DNA from: a bacterium
GTDB taxonomy: Bacteria; Verrucomicrobiota; Kiritimatiellia; CAIKKV01; CAITUY01
NCBI GenBank assembly: GCA_037128595.1
Contig: JBAXWB010000002.1
Span: 124,001-188,000 of the forward strand
Length of the DNA stretch: 64,000 bases
Direction of reading: 5' to 3'
Shown: positions 48,761 to 56,968 of the stretch, piece by piece
Numbering within the stretch: the first letter of the stretch is position 1
Layout of the letters: every line of letters starts with the position of its first letter
The notes under the pieces: generated by a model
What the model was told of the DNA's origin: nothing
The model's input: only the letters and a program-made list of their open reading frames with translations
Database searches by the model: none
Made by a program: the position numbers and the translations under genes

Positions 48761-49408
48761 TCAATTGACGGCACCCTGCTTATGTAGCAGGGTTATGCCT
48801 GTTTCGCCATTGGATTCTTGGGGGGTCACCAGCACCGCGCACAGATCCGCCCCCTTGATATAAAACAAAAAGCCACTTCCCTCATCCGCCCCCACCAGCT
48901 TCGACCACCCGGCCTGCCCCATCCCCCGCTCGAAAAATCGTGTCACCTCCACCACCCCCTGCCGGGAGCTGAGCCTCTCAAACGTGGTGCGGGTATCCAC
49001 ACTTCTCATTGTCCCGAGCACGACGCCATCCGCGGGAACCGGGACATCGGAGAGCCCATGGCGCGCCTGCGACGGCCGGGACGCATCTTTTTCAGAAGGA
49101 GACTGCACCACCGTGACCAGCAAGGCCGGCGTATCGTCGCCCGCGCTCAGGGCGACCACCCGCAGCGTCGGATCGCGGTGAGCCGCCAGGGCGGCCTCCA
49201 CCACCGCCGGGCCCTCGGCACAGGCCACTACATTGACCTCTGCCTTCCCCCCGTTGATTTCCATGATGGTTTTGTAAATCAGCCGGCCAAAGGTGGCCGG
49301 ATTAAGCAAATCCAGGCGACCCGAGGAGAAGACCCGGGCATGGAGGAGCGTGGCGGCGAGACACCCCGCCAATACCAGAAAGACGAATCGTGTGCGGGCG
49401 TGGTTCAA
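48761..49408 (-). CDS. Exported hypothetical protein of the Tad locus
   Basis: A 215-residue protein with an N-terminal hydrophobic segment (FVFLVLAGCLAATLLHARVF) that could be a signal peptide or anchor. I recognise no family. The gene overlaps the TadE-like gene before it by 4 bp and its end runs 14 bp short of, or into, the cpaB leader, depending on the cpaB start. Its place in the operon suggests a periplasmic role in pilus assembly. Confidence 0.6.
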   Translation of the reverse strand: MNHARTRFVFLVLAGCLAATLLHARVFSSGRLDLLNPATFGRLIYKTIMEINGGKAEVNVVACAEGPAVVEAALAAHRDPTLRVVALSAGDDTPALLVTVVQSPSEKDASRPSQARHGLSDVPVPADGVVLGTMRSVDTRTTFERLSSRQGVVEVTRFFERGMGQAGWSKLVGADEGSGFLFYIKGADLCAVLVTPQESNGETGITLLHKQGAVN

Positions 49409-49908
49409 TAGATCCCCTTTGTCCAGGTCATCCAGGCCTTGCCCTGCAGTTCCACCGAATCGCTCCCATAGAGCAGCTCCCGGACAATCGGCATGAGCGG
49501 AACACTGACTTTGGCTTCCCCATCCACCAGCCCGAACAGTTCCTGCGGGTACGAGCTGTTCGCGAGGGCCGAGACAGGGTTATCCAGGCGACGTTGATTG
49601 AGTTCGTCGGGATGAGCATAGTCCACAATCCCGATACTCAACAGCGCCACGTTGCCGGGCGTCACATCATCGTCCCGTGAAAACGCAATGTTATCAGCGC
49701 CCGGCGTACACTCCGCAATAAACTTCGGGCCGGAAAAGGAGGAGGCATCCTGCAGAGCCTTCCGTCCAGCCTCCTGGCGCGCCGTCGTCATGAGTTTGGA
49801 ATGACTGACGCCCATGGAGCAGATCTGGATCGTTCCGGCAACCAGCACGAGAATGACCACCAAGGCGGCCACGAGCTCAACTACGGCCTGACCTGATTTT
49901 TGATGCAT
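49405..49908 (-). CDS. TadE-like pseudopilin
   Basis: A 167-residue protein starts MHQKSGQAVVELVAALVVILVLVAG. The Gly before Gln and the Glu at position +5 match the prepilin peptidase site seen in Flp/TadE proteins, followed by one membrane helix. TadE-like proteins are minor pseudopilins of the Tad system. The start codon overlaps the stop of the TadG-like gene by one base. Confidence 0.75.
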   Translation of the reverse strand: MHQKSGQAVVELVAALVVILVLVAGTIQICSMGVSHSKLMTTARQEAGRKALQDASSFSGPKFIAECTPGADNIAFSRDDDVTPGNVALLSIGIVDYAHPDELNQRRLDNPVSALANSSYPQELFGLVDGEAKVSVPLMPIVRELLYGSDSVELQGKAWMTWTKGIY

Positions 49909-51347
49909 CAGTGTCCCCTCCGGCTACCGCCACCCGGCCCACCCGACCGGCCATGGAGCTGACAGGAATCACTATTATCCCGCAACCAGTCAATGCCCGT
50001 CTGGCGGAACACCGGATTTTCCCACACCACCAATTGCAGGCAATACCAGCAGCCGTCCACCGTTTCGCCGGCCGCCATATAGCCGGGATGATAAAACCCT
50101 GAATCGTCCGTATATCCCGGCAAATGCATTTCAATATGATCCCGCCAGTCGAGATTGAATGCCCCCCCGGCCGGCGCCGACGAGGCATCGATGGGAATCA
50201 ATCTCACATCCCGGAAAGCCGGCAATACCAATCCGTAGTCATTCGGAGGGACCGCCACTCCATTTACCGTCAGATACCCGAACGGTTTGGCCGCCGCCGT
50301 CCAGGAGATCTTGTTGTTGCCCGCACCGGGCGTCAACCGGGGCGACTCCGCGAGCACACGGGTCGCGGCATCCGCGCCCGCATAGTCATATTGCGGTTTC
50401 ACCGGACCGGCGGCGGGAAAGGAGTTTTCGCCTCCCGGCGAAATGGAATCCCAGGGCCCCCAGACTCCGGCGTCAAAACAATACCAGTGCGTCACCTGGG
50501 TTTCGACGTTGGTCCCGATCAACTGGGTGGACAAGCCCCGATCCTCCCGCGCCTGATTTAATTGCGTCAGCCCGCGGGCATCCCCGATCAGGGACTGAAT
50601 CCGCAGCCCAAGTCCGAAATATTCAGAGTTAACCGGGTTGGGATTGAGGATAATTTCAGGCAAGGCCGGCCAGGAGTGATAATCGACATAACTGTTCAGG
50701 AGATCGTGGGCGTTATGGAAAAACCAGCACCAGTCCGTCCCGGCGACCGCATCATAAAACTCCGGCATGAGCAGATAATGCTCCCCGGAATAGTCCGTAT
50801 AGAGGCGGGCATTATCCGGACCCACGGCCACTCCGCCCTCCGCGACCGACTCGATCATCGCGGAATATTCCGTCCAGGCATTGGAATAGGGCTCGGTGAA
50901 CATCATGCGCCCATCCCCGCCTAACGCCCGGTAGTCCAGAACCTCCTCAGCATGCTTGCGCAGACGGGCGGCATAGGCCTCATTGTTGAAAATCCCGTTA
51001 TTCTTCGCCGCCTGCTGCGCCGCCACCAGCCCGACTATGGGCCCCACATAACAGAGGCGCGCCTGAAGCTCATTGATCGCCGCCGCTTCATTGGTCTCCC
51101 CCCGGGTCAGGGCGACCGCCTGCATGACGTTGAGATCGCCGATCAGGTTCAGGGTGATCGCCTGCCAGCGCGCTCCCGCCAGGGCGGACGAATCCCCGGC
51201 ATTCTGACTGATATTCTTGATGTAGACGACCTTATGCAGGTCGAAATTCCAGAGGGCAAACGACGTCAGGATCACGACAATCATGATGATGAAGATCATG
51301 GCCTGTCCGGAGCGCGACTTACGAGAGCTATGGAATGAGCTCACCAT
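49908..51347 (-). CDS. TadG-like exported protein
   Basis: A 479-residue protein begins with SRSGQAMIFIIMIVVILTSFALWNFDLHKVV, a membrane helix of the TadG/TadE type followed by QNAGDSSALAGARW, a pattern common in TadG-like proteins (the DSSALAGA region). The Glu normally at +5 of the cleavage site is replaced by Phe (GQAMIF), so processing by prepilin peptidase is doubtful. The remaining 430 residues are periplasmic or extracellular, aromatic-rich and not a domain I recognise; a von Willebrand A domain is not evident. The C-terminus is Gly-rich. It overlaps the upstream TadE-like gene by 7 bp. Confidence 0.7.
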   Translation of the reverse strand: MVSSFHSSRKSRSGQAMIFIIMIVVILTSFALWNFDLHKVVYIKNISQNAGDSSALAGARWQAITLNLIGDLNVMQAVALTRGETNEAAAINELQARLCYVGPIVGLVAAQQAAKNNGIFNNEAYAARLRKHAEEVLDYRALGGDGRMMFTEPYSNAWTEYSAMIESVAEGGVAVGPDNARLYTDYSGEHYLLMPEFYDAVAGTDWCWFFHNAHDLLNSYVDYHSWPALPEIILNPNPVNSEYFGLGLRIQSLIGDARGLTQLNQAREDRGLSTQLIGTNVETQVTHWYCFDAGVWGPWDSISPGGENSFPAAGPVKPQYDYAGADAATRVLAESPRLTPGAGNNKISWTAAAKPFGYLTVNGVAVPPNDYGLVLPAFRDVRLIPIDASSAPAGGAFNLDWRDHIEMHLPGYTDDSGFYHPGYMAAGETVDGCWYCLQLVVWENPVFRQTGIDWLRDNSDSCQLHGRSGGPGGGSRRGH

Positions 51348-51904
51348 CCGGCGTCATCCATATAGAGGGTGTAATGTTCATCCAGATAGTTTTCGCCGCT
51401 CAGATCGATCGAGCTATCGGCGGTAATCGCCCGCGAGAATGGGTTGTTGGTCAGCGGCACCTCCTGGCCCACGCTGAAACGGAAGGTGCCATCCCCCATG
51501 GAAGAAGCCGATCCAAAACTGATCGTATCCCACCGCTCATAGTCCAGGATCGCCCCCAGCTGCCCGTGATTGTCAGCGGCCAGATAGAGCGGAATGCGGG
51601 CCGCCTCCAGAGCGTGTTCCACCGCAGGCCCACCCTGATAGGCAGGATTGACCAGTCGTCCGGCGTTGGCAATCGCGCCCACCCGGACCGTCTTTTCCAC
51701 CATGAACCGGTTAAAGCCCACCGTGATGGCACGCGCGCCGCGCCCGGCGGCATAATCCAATACTTCCTGGGCGGCAAAGAGCTGGGAGATCTGAAAGATG
51801 CCGAAGAAAATAAGGCAAATGATAGCAATCACCATGCACGACTCAATCAGGGCCTGCCCGCGTTTATCACGCGAGCAAGCCCGCCTCCTGGGGAGTGCGT
51901 TCAC
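51341..51904 (-). CDS. TadE-like pseudopilin
   Basis: A 187-residue protein with a leader of about 16 basic residues, then RGQALIESCMVIAIICLIFFGIFQISQLF. The G/QALIE site matches the prepilin peptidase motif with Glu at +5. One membrane helix is followed by EVLDYAAGRGARAITVGF, typical of TadE, and a soluble domain of about 120 residues. It lies 25 bp downstream of the Flp pilin gene. Confidence 0.8.
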   Translation of the reverse strand: MNALPRRRACSRDKRGQALIESCMVIAIICLIFFGIFQISQLFAAQEVLDYAAGRGARAITVGFNRFMVEKTVRVGAIANAGRLVNPAYQGGPAVEHALEAARIPLYLAADNHGQLGAILDYERWDTISFGSASSMGDGTFRFSVGQEVPLTNNPFSRAITADSSIDLSGENYLDEHYTLYMDDAGW

Positions 51905-51929
51905 GTTAGACCTCCGACCTGGGAAAGGC

Positions 51930-52130
51930 CTACTTCAGGCTTTTCATGTAGTCTTGAGACGTAGTCGTGGAGTCGGTGCCCGTGCCACCCAATTCCTTCA
52001 CGGCCCCGCCCATTTTCTCACGGATGGTGTCGCCGAAGATGCCAAAGATGGCGATGGCCGCCAGGGCGATGACCGCCACAATGATGATATACTCAACCAT
52101 GCCCTGCCCACTTTTACGGTTATTCTTCAT
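51930..52130 (-). CDS. flp: Flp-type pilin
   Basis: A 66-residue protein has a short basic leader, the prepilin site KSG/QGMVEY (Glu +5, Tyr +6) and one hydrophobic helix (IIIVAVIALAAIAIFGIFG), all typical of Flp major pilins. A Ser/Thr-rich tail follows. It would be cut by a TadV/CpaA-type peptidase, whose gene is not in this window, and assembled into the pilus. Confidence 0.85.
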   Translation of the reverse strand: MKNNRKSGQGMVEYIIIVAVIALAAIAIFGIFGDTIREKMGGAVKELGGTGTDSTTTSQDYMKSLK

Positions 52131-52145
52131 ATTAGCACCCTTCTC

Positions 52146-52340
52146 CTATGGATATTCAGACCCTATCAGATTCAACACTCTCGTCCCAAACTCCTTAAAC
52201 GTCTCTTGAAAGAGATAGAAAATCGTCATTGCGGCCAACAGCGTTCCGGCGATCACCACATACTCGACCATGGCCTGCCCTGAGCGGGATCTCAGTGCAG
52301 AACAGGATCGCACGGCCTTGATGACTGGGCTCATTAACAT
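52146..52340 (-). CDS. Second Flp-type pilin
   Basis: A 64-residue protein has a longer basic leader, the site RSG/QAMVEY and a hydrophobic helix (VVIAGTLLAAMTIFYLF), then a short tail. It resembles the pilin encoded just downstream and could be a minor or alternative pilin. An internal ATG three codons in is an alternative start. It is the first gene of the Tad cluster. Confidence 0.75.
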   Translation of the reverse strand: MLMSPVIKAVRSCSALRSRSGQAMVEYVVIAGTLLAAMTIFYLFQETFKEFGTRVLNLIGSEYP

Positions 52341-52479
52341 GTATAACGATCATAGTGCCTCATTTATTGCATGTAAATAAGCTATTTTAATCATTCCACA
52401 TGATTTTGTTGAAGATTCCCTATTCCCCATTTGGGATTTTCTGCTAGGTTATCCACCCTAATAATTAAGGGAGAAAACC

Positions 52480-52908
52480 ATGACACAGGCTAAAGCGGGA
52501 CAACAGGTTAAGGTTCATTACACGGGCAAACTCAATGACGGGACAGTTTTTGATTCGTCCATCAACGGGGACCCGCTCACCTTCACGCTCGGCAGCGGCC
52601 AGGTCATTGCCGGTTTTGACAGCGGCGTCACCGGCATGGCCATCAACGAAACACGGACCGTCAACATCCCAGCCGTTGACGCCTATGGGCCCTATCAAGA
52701 GGGAATGGTGGTGGAACTCCCGAAAACCGAGATCCCCGCCCACCTGGCGCTCAAGCCCGGCCAGCGCGTTCAGCTTAAAACCCCGCAAGGCATGATCACC
52801 GTCAATGTGGTCGCGGAAACCGAAACGACCATCACCCTCGATGGAAACCATCCTCTGGCCGGCAAGGACCTCACCTTCGACCTGCAGCTGGTTGAGATCC
52901 TGATCTAA
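52480..52908 (+). CDS. slyD: SlyD-type FKBP peptidyl-prolyl isomerase
   Basis: A 142-residue protein with the FKBP pattern VKVHYTGKLNDGTVFDSS, GSGQVIAGFDSGVTGMAINE and DAYGPYQEG, and an insert-in-flap domain (residues about 70-125) as in SlyD. It has no signal peptide and no His-rich metal-binding tail, unlike E. coli SlyD. It catalyses prolyl isomerisation and acts as a chaperone. AAGGGAG lies before the ATG. Confidence 0.92.
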   Translation: MTQAKAGQQVKVHYTGKLNDGTVFDSSINGDPLTFTLGSGQVIAGFDSGVTGMAINETRTVNIPAVDAYGPYQEGMVVELPKTEIPAHLALKPGQRVQLKTPQGMITVNVVAETETTITLDGNHPLAGKDLTFDLQLVEILI

Positions 52909-52963
52909 CAGTGCTTGTATGAACACACGCATCATGGTAGCTTCCGGGCCTTGATTTTATTGT

Positions 52964-53040
52964 CGGGGTGTAGCGCAGCCTGGTAGCGCGTCAGCCTTGG
53001 GCGCTGAAAGTCGTGGGTTCAAATCCCGCCGCCCCGACCA
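52964..53040 (+). tRNA. tRNA-Pro(TGG)
   Basis: A 77-nt cloverleaf begins CGGGGTG and ends CGCCCCG-A-CCA, with a seven-pair acceptor stem including one GT pair and an encoded CCA. The anticodon loop CTTGGGC gives TGG (proline). The T-arm GTGGGTTCAAATCCCGC is intact. A run of eight T residues follows directly, which could help end transcription. Confidence 0.97.
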
Positions 53041-53135
53041 TTTTTTTTAATCGAAATACCCTGATTCCATTGACTAAAATCAATATCACCTGATTTTGCG
53101 TAACCAAACGGAAAACGGTGAAACTCGGGGTCAAT

Positions 53136-53240
53136 TCACACACACAATCACACACACAACACACACGCAGCCAGCCTGAAAGGCTACCGTTGAACCATAA
53201 AAAAGGTTAAAGTTTCCCCCGTGTGTGTGGCGCGTGTGTA
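53136..53240. repeat. CA-rich tract with opposing GT-rich tract
   Basis: A CA dinucleotide tract (53136-53168) and a GT tract (53220-53240) are partly complementary and enclose about 50 bases, including a small hairpin AGCCT-GAA-AGGCT. They could form a long imperfect stem in RNA or a cruciform in DNA. The stretch 53041-53515 otherwise contains no gene I can support. Confidence 0.55.
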
Positions 53241-53408
53241 AAAATCGGTTTCATAGTATCAGTAACCCTTCAAACCCAATATATTCTCGTCTAAGTCGAT
53301 TACTACAAACGCTCCGCCCGCCCCTCCAGGAAGAGGGAGTTTGGAGAGGAGCCAGATGGCCCGCATGCATGAGCGTACAGGGCCTGGTCAACGACCACTT
53401 CCTCCCTC

Positions 53409-53441
53409 GTAATCTTGATCGTAATCATAATCTTAATCGCT
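53409..53441. repeat. Degenerate TAATC(A/T/G) hexamer tract
   Basis: A run of near-hexamers built on TAATCA/TAATCT lies upstream of ssrA. A cleaner tract of the same unit is found at 56639-56668, next to a similar CGCCCCTCC string. Confidence 0.5.
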
Positions 53442-53515
53442 TTTCCTCCGCGATAACATTGATTTCCCTTTCATCCCGTGCCATTCATGCTATCATAACG
53501 AATTGGAAATCCCAT

Positions 53516-53870
53516 GGGGGCGACTGGTTTCGACGTGTTGGTTGAAGCCTCAGTGGCGCGCCGAGGACTCCGGTTGGCCTCGTTAATCATCTCCGGAAAA
53601 AACATAAAAGCGAACACAGAGTACGCTCTCGCGGCTTAACTGACTGCGACGTCTCGCCGCCAACACCTGCTAGGCGGAGTGAGGCGACTACAGCAGGTTA
53701 GTCTGGAAGTTGGGCAACCGGGCCTCTGGGCGAAACTTAACGTGGATGCTGGTTATGATGGTGGCCTGACGATCGGCAGCCGTTATAATGAGATTTATTG
53801 ATCGGATACGCGCGTAGAAGCTGTGGTGACTCTAATGCGGACGGGAGTTCGATTCTCCCCGCCTCCACCA
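53516..53870 (+). ncRNA. ssrA: Transfer-messenger RNA (tmRNA)
   Basis: The 355-nt gene begins GGGGGCGACTGGTTTCGAC and ends with CGCCTCC-A-CCA, which pairs with the 5' end as a tRNA-like acceptor stem. The T-arm GGGAGTTCGATTCTCCC is intact. The tag frame starts at 53610 with a GCG resume codon and reads ANTEYALAA then TAA (53610-53639). With ribosomes stalled on broken mRNAs it adds this tag for degradation. A weak sigma-70-like promoter (TTTCAT at 53469, TATCAT at 53491) lies upstream. Confidence 0.97.
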
Positions 53871-53946
53871 ACCTTCGCTCGCAGCGCAGCGAAGAGCGTA
53901 GGTTGTCCGCCGGAGACCCTGTATTTCAGGGCGAAGGTGGACTCTT

Positions 53947-54018
53947 GATTAAATGATGCTGCGAGACTACGGCTGGCAAGCCCCTGAATATCTCGATTAA
54001 ATGATGCTGCGAGACTAC
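53947..54018. repeat. 24-bp direct repeat downstream of ssrA
   Basis: The 24-bp sequence at 53947-53970 is repeated exactly at 53995-54018, a period of 48 bp. It begins GATTAAATGATGC and ends GAGACTAC. It lies between the tmRNA 3' end and the GIY-YIG gene. Just before it a 5-bp hairpin (CCCTG-TATTT-CAGGG) occurs near 53918. Confidence 0.75.
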
Positions 54019-54037
54019 CGCCTCCGCACTTGCCGAC

Positions 54038-54286
54038 ATGAATGAGTTCCATTATGTCTATCGTCTGAGAAGTTGTACCCATCCAGATCAAATCTATACC
54101 GGCTTGACTGACGATTTGCAGGCTCGCCTTCAAAAGCACAATGAGGGCGGATGCCCCCATACAGCAAAATTCCGCCCCTGGAAAATTGAATCTTGTCATG
54201 CCTTCGATAGTCGAGAGAAAGCCGCCGCTTTTGAGGCCTACCTCAAAACCGGGTCAGGACGCGAGTTTGCTCGACGTCACTTCTGA
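54038..54286 (+). CDS. Single-domain GIY-YIG endonuclease-like protein
   Basis: An 82-residue protein matches the small GIY-YIG family (YhbQ/UPF0213-like). YVYRL stands for GIY, IYTGLTDDLQARLQKHN carries the second motif with the catalytic-type arginine, and FEAYLKTGSGREFAR carries the conserved glutamate region. Members of this small family have poorly known roles in DNA handling. Its place just after ssrA, with repeats between, fits a gene that arrived by transfer, but no integrase or att pair is visible. Confidence 0.8.
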   Translation: MNEFHYVYRLRSCTHPDQIYTGLTDDLQARLQKHNEGGCPHTAKFRPWKIESCHAFDSREKAAAFEAYLKTGSGREFARRHF

Positions 54287-54409
54287 CTTTCTTATATTTT
54301 CCTCACATTGAATAACAGGGTTCTGCCGATAGACAAAAGAATCCAGGAAGCGTATCAATTGGCAGATTCTGGCATCGGGCCATCCGGCAGGGAAATACAG
54401 GAGACAATT

Positions 54410-54700
54410 ATGATGACGACCCGTTTAATCGCAGCAATAATCCTGATGCTGATGGCACTGTATATCTCCGCCATGAACTGGGGCTGTATCATTGTCAGCA
54501 GCCTCAACAAAAAGAGGGGGATCGCCAAACATCATTCCACCGTCCCTCTGGTTTCCTTCATTCTTACAGGCCTTGCATATCCGCTCTACCCCTATGAGCC
54601 AAAAGGATGGGTGGTGGTCATTCCCTTAATCGACATTGGAAACTGGATATTTTTGATTGGCTTGCCGTGGGCGATAGCCAAGAAGGTATTCAGGAGATAA
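54410..54700 (+). CDS. Small membrane protein of unknown function
   Basis: The 96-residue product starts at MMTTRLIAAIILMLMALY (54410), with CAGGAGA upstream; the frame is open from 54308 but that part looks non-coding. Three hydrophobic segments are predicted (about 4-24, 45-60, 70-88). I recognise no family. Confidence 0.55.
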   Translation: MMTTRLIAAIILMLMALYISAMNWGCIIVSSLNKKRGIAKHHSTVPLVSFILTGLAYPLYPYEPKGWVVVIPLIDIGNWIFLIGLPWAIAKKVFRR

Positions 54701-54839
54701 AAGGCAACCAAGGAGCCCGAGGGAATTGCTGGATTTTGATGATTTTGACAGCCTGTCAATATTGGATCTCCAGAGGAGCCAGCCCCCTACTCATCGTCAC
54801 CGCCCAGACAAAGGCTTACCTGTCAGCCGGGGTAAAGAT

Positions 54840-55001
54840 CTAGTCTGTCTGCCGTGACTGGGACTGTTTCTTCTGTTCCGTGAGTATCCCCTCAATGGTC
54901 TTGATGTACGGGCCCGTGAAGTCCTTCTCCCAAGTAGGTGAGAGGGTCTGGGCCTCCTTGAGATCGTGCAAGGCGTTCGTCCAGTCCTTCAAAGGGCGAG
55001 T
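54840..55001 (-). pseudogene. Remnant C-terminal fragment of a TPR-like protein
   Basis: On the minus strand, 53 codons read RPLKDWTNALHDLKEAQTLS and continue PTWEKDFTGPYIKTIEGILTE before a TAG at 54842-54840. The pattern resembles the end of a TPR helix array. The frame is closed upstream by TAG at 55004-55002 and has no start codon, so this looks like a decayed gene end. The rest of the 54843-55442 stretch has no gene I can support. Confidence 0.4.
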
Positions 55002-55442
55002 CTAGCCTGACGCATGATGGTGTAAACAACATTTCTCATCAATGGGGAGGGATTGCACCCTATTGGAACCCCCCGCCCGACTCAGAGATGGGGCTCCTCA
55101 ATTCAGATGGGATATCTTTGAATCACTACCTGATTTCGCGTTTCAGATTCTCCTGCTCAGCTTAACTGCGAACTCCATAACGAATGTGTAGAATAGGTTC
55201 AATGGAATGGAGATGAAATATTGGCCTGAGCAATCTGACATCCATGATTACGCTGGATGCTCTGGATTTGAGAGGATGCCCTAAGATCACAGACAAGGGA
55301 ATGGGCCTATCATATCGATCTTTCTTCGGGAAATTGACAATGCCATCTATCACGTCCCCGCCCAAATTACCCTCGCATTTTGCAGATCACCCTTTAATCA
55401 GCCTACGAATGGCACAGGCAGCATGCGTGATTCAATTTATTA

Positions 55443-55664
55443 TTATTTCAGCCGGGCGGCCAACTGCTTGAGTTCATCCGCGGCTAGTGAGGCCGCAAAC
55501 CCGGCATCCGCTTCCGCGATCACTTCCCTGGCGGCATTGGGATCCGTCAATGCCACCCGCAGGTTCTTGACCTCATCCGGCATGAGATCCACCTTGGTCC
55601 CGTCGTTCTTGATGATGGAACAGATCCCAGTTTCCGGGCACAATTCAATGTTGAGCTTGTCCAT
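55443..55664 (-). CDS. Small hypothetical protein (73 aa)
   Basis: The product starts at MDKLNIELCPETGICSIIKNDG (55664), with AGAAGGAA upstream; an ATG at 55688 is less likely. It has an N-terminal beta hairpin-like part and a C-terminal helix rich in Ala (NAAREVIAEADAGFAASLAADELKQLAARL). I recognise no family. Regular amphipathic structure and the ribosome site support real coding. Confidence 0.55.
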   Translation of the reverse strand: MDKLNIELCPETGICSIIKNDGTKVDLMPDEVKNLRVALTDPNAAREVIAEADAGFAASLAADELKQLAARLK

Positions 55665-55721
55665 ATGATTCCTTCTTTTCCTTAGCAATAACGAATAACC
55701 GCTAACAAATATCCGTGCTCT

Positions 55722-56567
55722 TTATTTCGCCGAAACTTCGCCGAGCTTTGACAACTGCTCTTTTACATAAATGTCAACTGACTGACCATTGCCAGCCTTC
55801 TCACTCAACTTGCCGTATTGTCTGAGGGTGAACTTGGCGGTGACAGCGCAGGTGTCAGGAATGTCGAGCCATGCTTCATTGGCTTTTTCAATCTGACTCG
55901 GATTCAGACCCAAGGCGCGCAGCACGCCCGTGGCCATCATCATATCGCCATTGATGGCCATATGCACCCCATCGGTAGTAAGACCGGCTTTTGCCCCTTT
56001 TTCCTTGATGATCGCCTTCATGTCGGCGCTCAGATCCGCCAACGGAAGGTTCCGCTCCTTGGCCAGTGACCGCAGGAAGTCATTGTAGGCGTCCAGCTTC
56101 ACGCTTTCAACACTGTCCGGGGCCTTGATCAGGGTGGAGGTCAGGATGACGACCTGTATTTTTGCAGCCTGGGCCTTGTCCACAATGGCGGTGATATTCG
56201 TCTTGTACTGGTCGAGCACGACGCCCCTGGCACCATGCCAGACGTCATTCACCCCACAGCTCAGGGTCATGAGGTCGGGCTTCTTCTCAATGACATCGCG
56301 ATCAACGCGGGCCAGCATATCGTCGGATTTATGACCGCTGATACCGGCCTTGATGGGCGACACTTTCAGGCCATTCGCTTCCAACCCCTTGATGACCAGA
56401 TTAACGTAACCCCCGGGATTATTCCCGCCAAACTGGGTGATGGAATCCCCCAAGAAAGCGATTTTCGCGCCATTCTTGACGATCAATTCCTGGGCAGAAC
56501 AGGTCCCTACGGACAACCCGACCACAGCAGACATAGCCAACGACAACCCTTTTTGAAAACTCATCAT
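55722..56567 (-). CDS. Secreted SGNH/GDSL-type hydrolase
   Basis: A 281-residue protein has a signal peptide (cleavage near TCSAQE) and the four SGNH blocks: GDSIT (catalytic Ser42), a Gly in block II (AGISGHKSDD), GVND (Asn in block III) and DGVHM (Asp and His of block V). This family deacylates carbohydrates, lipids or other esters. In PVC genomes such enzymes often remove acetyl groups from polysaccharides. It stands alone, with its own ribosome site AGGAG before the ATG. Confidence 0.88.
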   Translation of the reverse strand: MMSFQKGLSLAMSAVVGLSVGTCSAQELIVKNGAKIAFLGDSITQFGGNNPGGYVNLVIKGLEANGLKVSPIKAGISGHKSDDMLARVDRDVIEKKPDLMTLSCGVNDVWHGARGVVLDQYKTNITAIVDKAQAAKIQVVILTSTLIKAPDSVESVKLDAYNDFLRSLAKERNLPLADLSADMKAIIKEKGAKAGLTTDGVHMAINGDMMMATGVLRALGLNPSQIEKANEAWLDIPDTCAVTAKFTLRQYGKLSEKAGNGQSVDIYVKEQLSKLGEVSAK

Positions 56568-56638
56568 CAGTATCTCCTATTTGTTATGTAACCACTTACC
56601 CGATTCAACCCGAAAAAATGAAGTCCAGATTTATAACT

Positions 56639-56668
56639 TAATCATAATCGTAATCATAATCATAATTT
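56639..56668. repeat. TAATCA hexamer microsatellite
   Basis: About five near-perfect copies of TAATCA/TAATCG occur in a row. The surrounding stretch 56568-56968 has no gene I can support. The tract is a candidate for length variation. Confidence 0.65.
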
Positions 56669-56968
56669 TTCCCTTCAGCACCCGCCCCTCCTAGAAACGC
56701 TGGTGGATTACGATTAAGATTCACTGGCGTCCCATACCCGTTCATCCCAAGGAGTACATTCATCGCTCCGACTCCTTTCCCCTCGTCGTCGTCAGCCTTC
56801 AGTATTATCCTATGGCTTGATATCAGTGGCAATCGGTGTTAATCATTGCTCACTTATGGCAAAATCGAACAAAACCGTGAAAGCAAGTGACTCAGTTGGC
56901 GGCCGCCAACAGCGTCGGATTGTGGTACAACTTCGGCAGTCCATACAGGAACATCGCTCCACACTGGT

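Noticed and set aside
53136-53240. Possible CRISPR array
   Set aside because: The repeats are dinucleotide runs without constant-length spacers, and no cas genes are in the window.
53795-54199. A 134-codon open frame on the minus strand
   Set aside because: It runs antisense through the tmRNA 3' end and the direct repeats. Its repeated SLAASFN string comes from the 24-bp DNA repeat.
55162-55365. A 67-codon frame on the minus strand in the gene-poor region
   Set aside because: It starts at TTG without a ribosome site, resembles no family I know, and competes with an equally long frame on the other strand.
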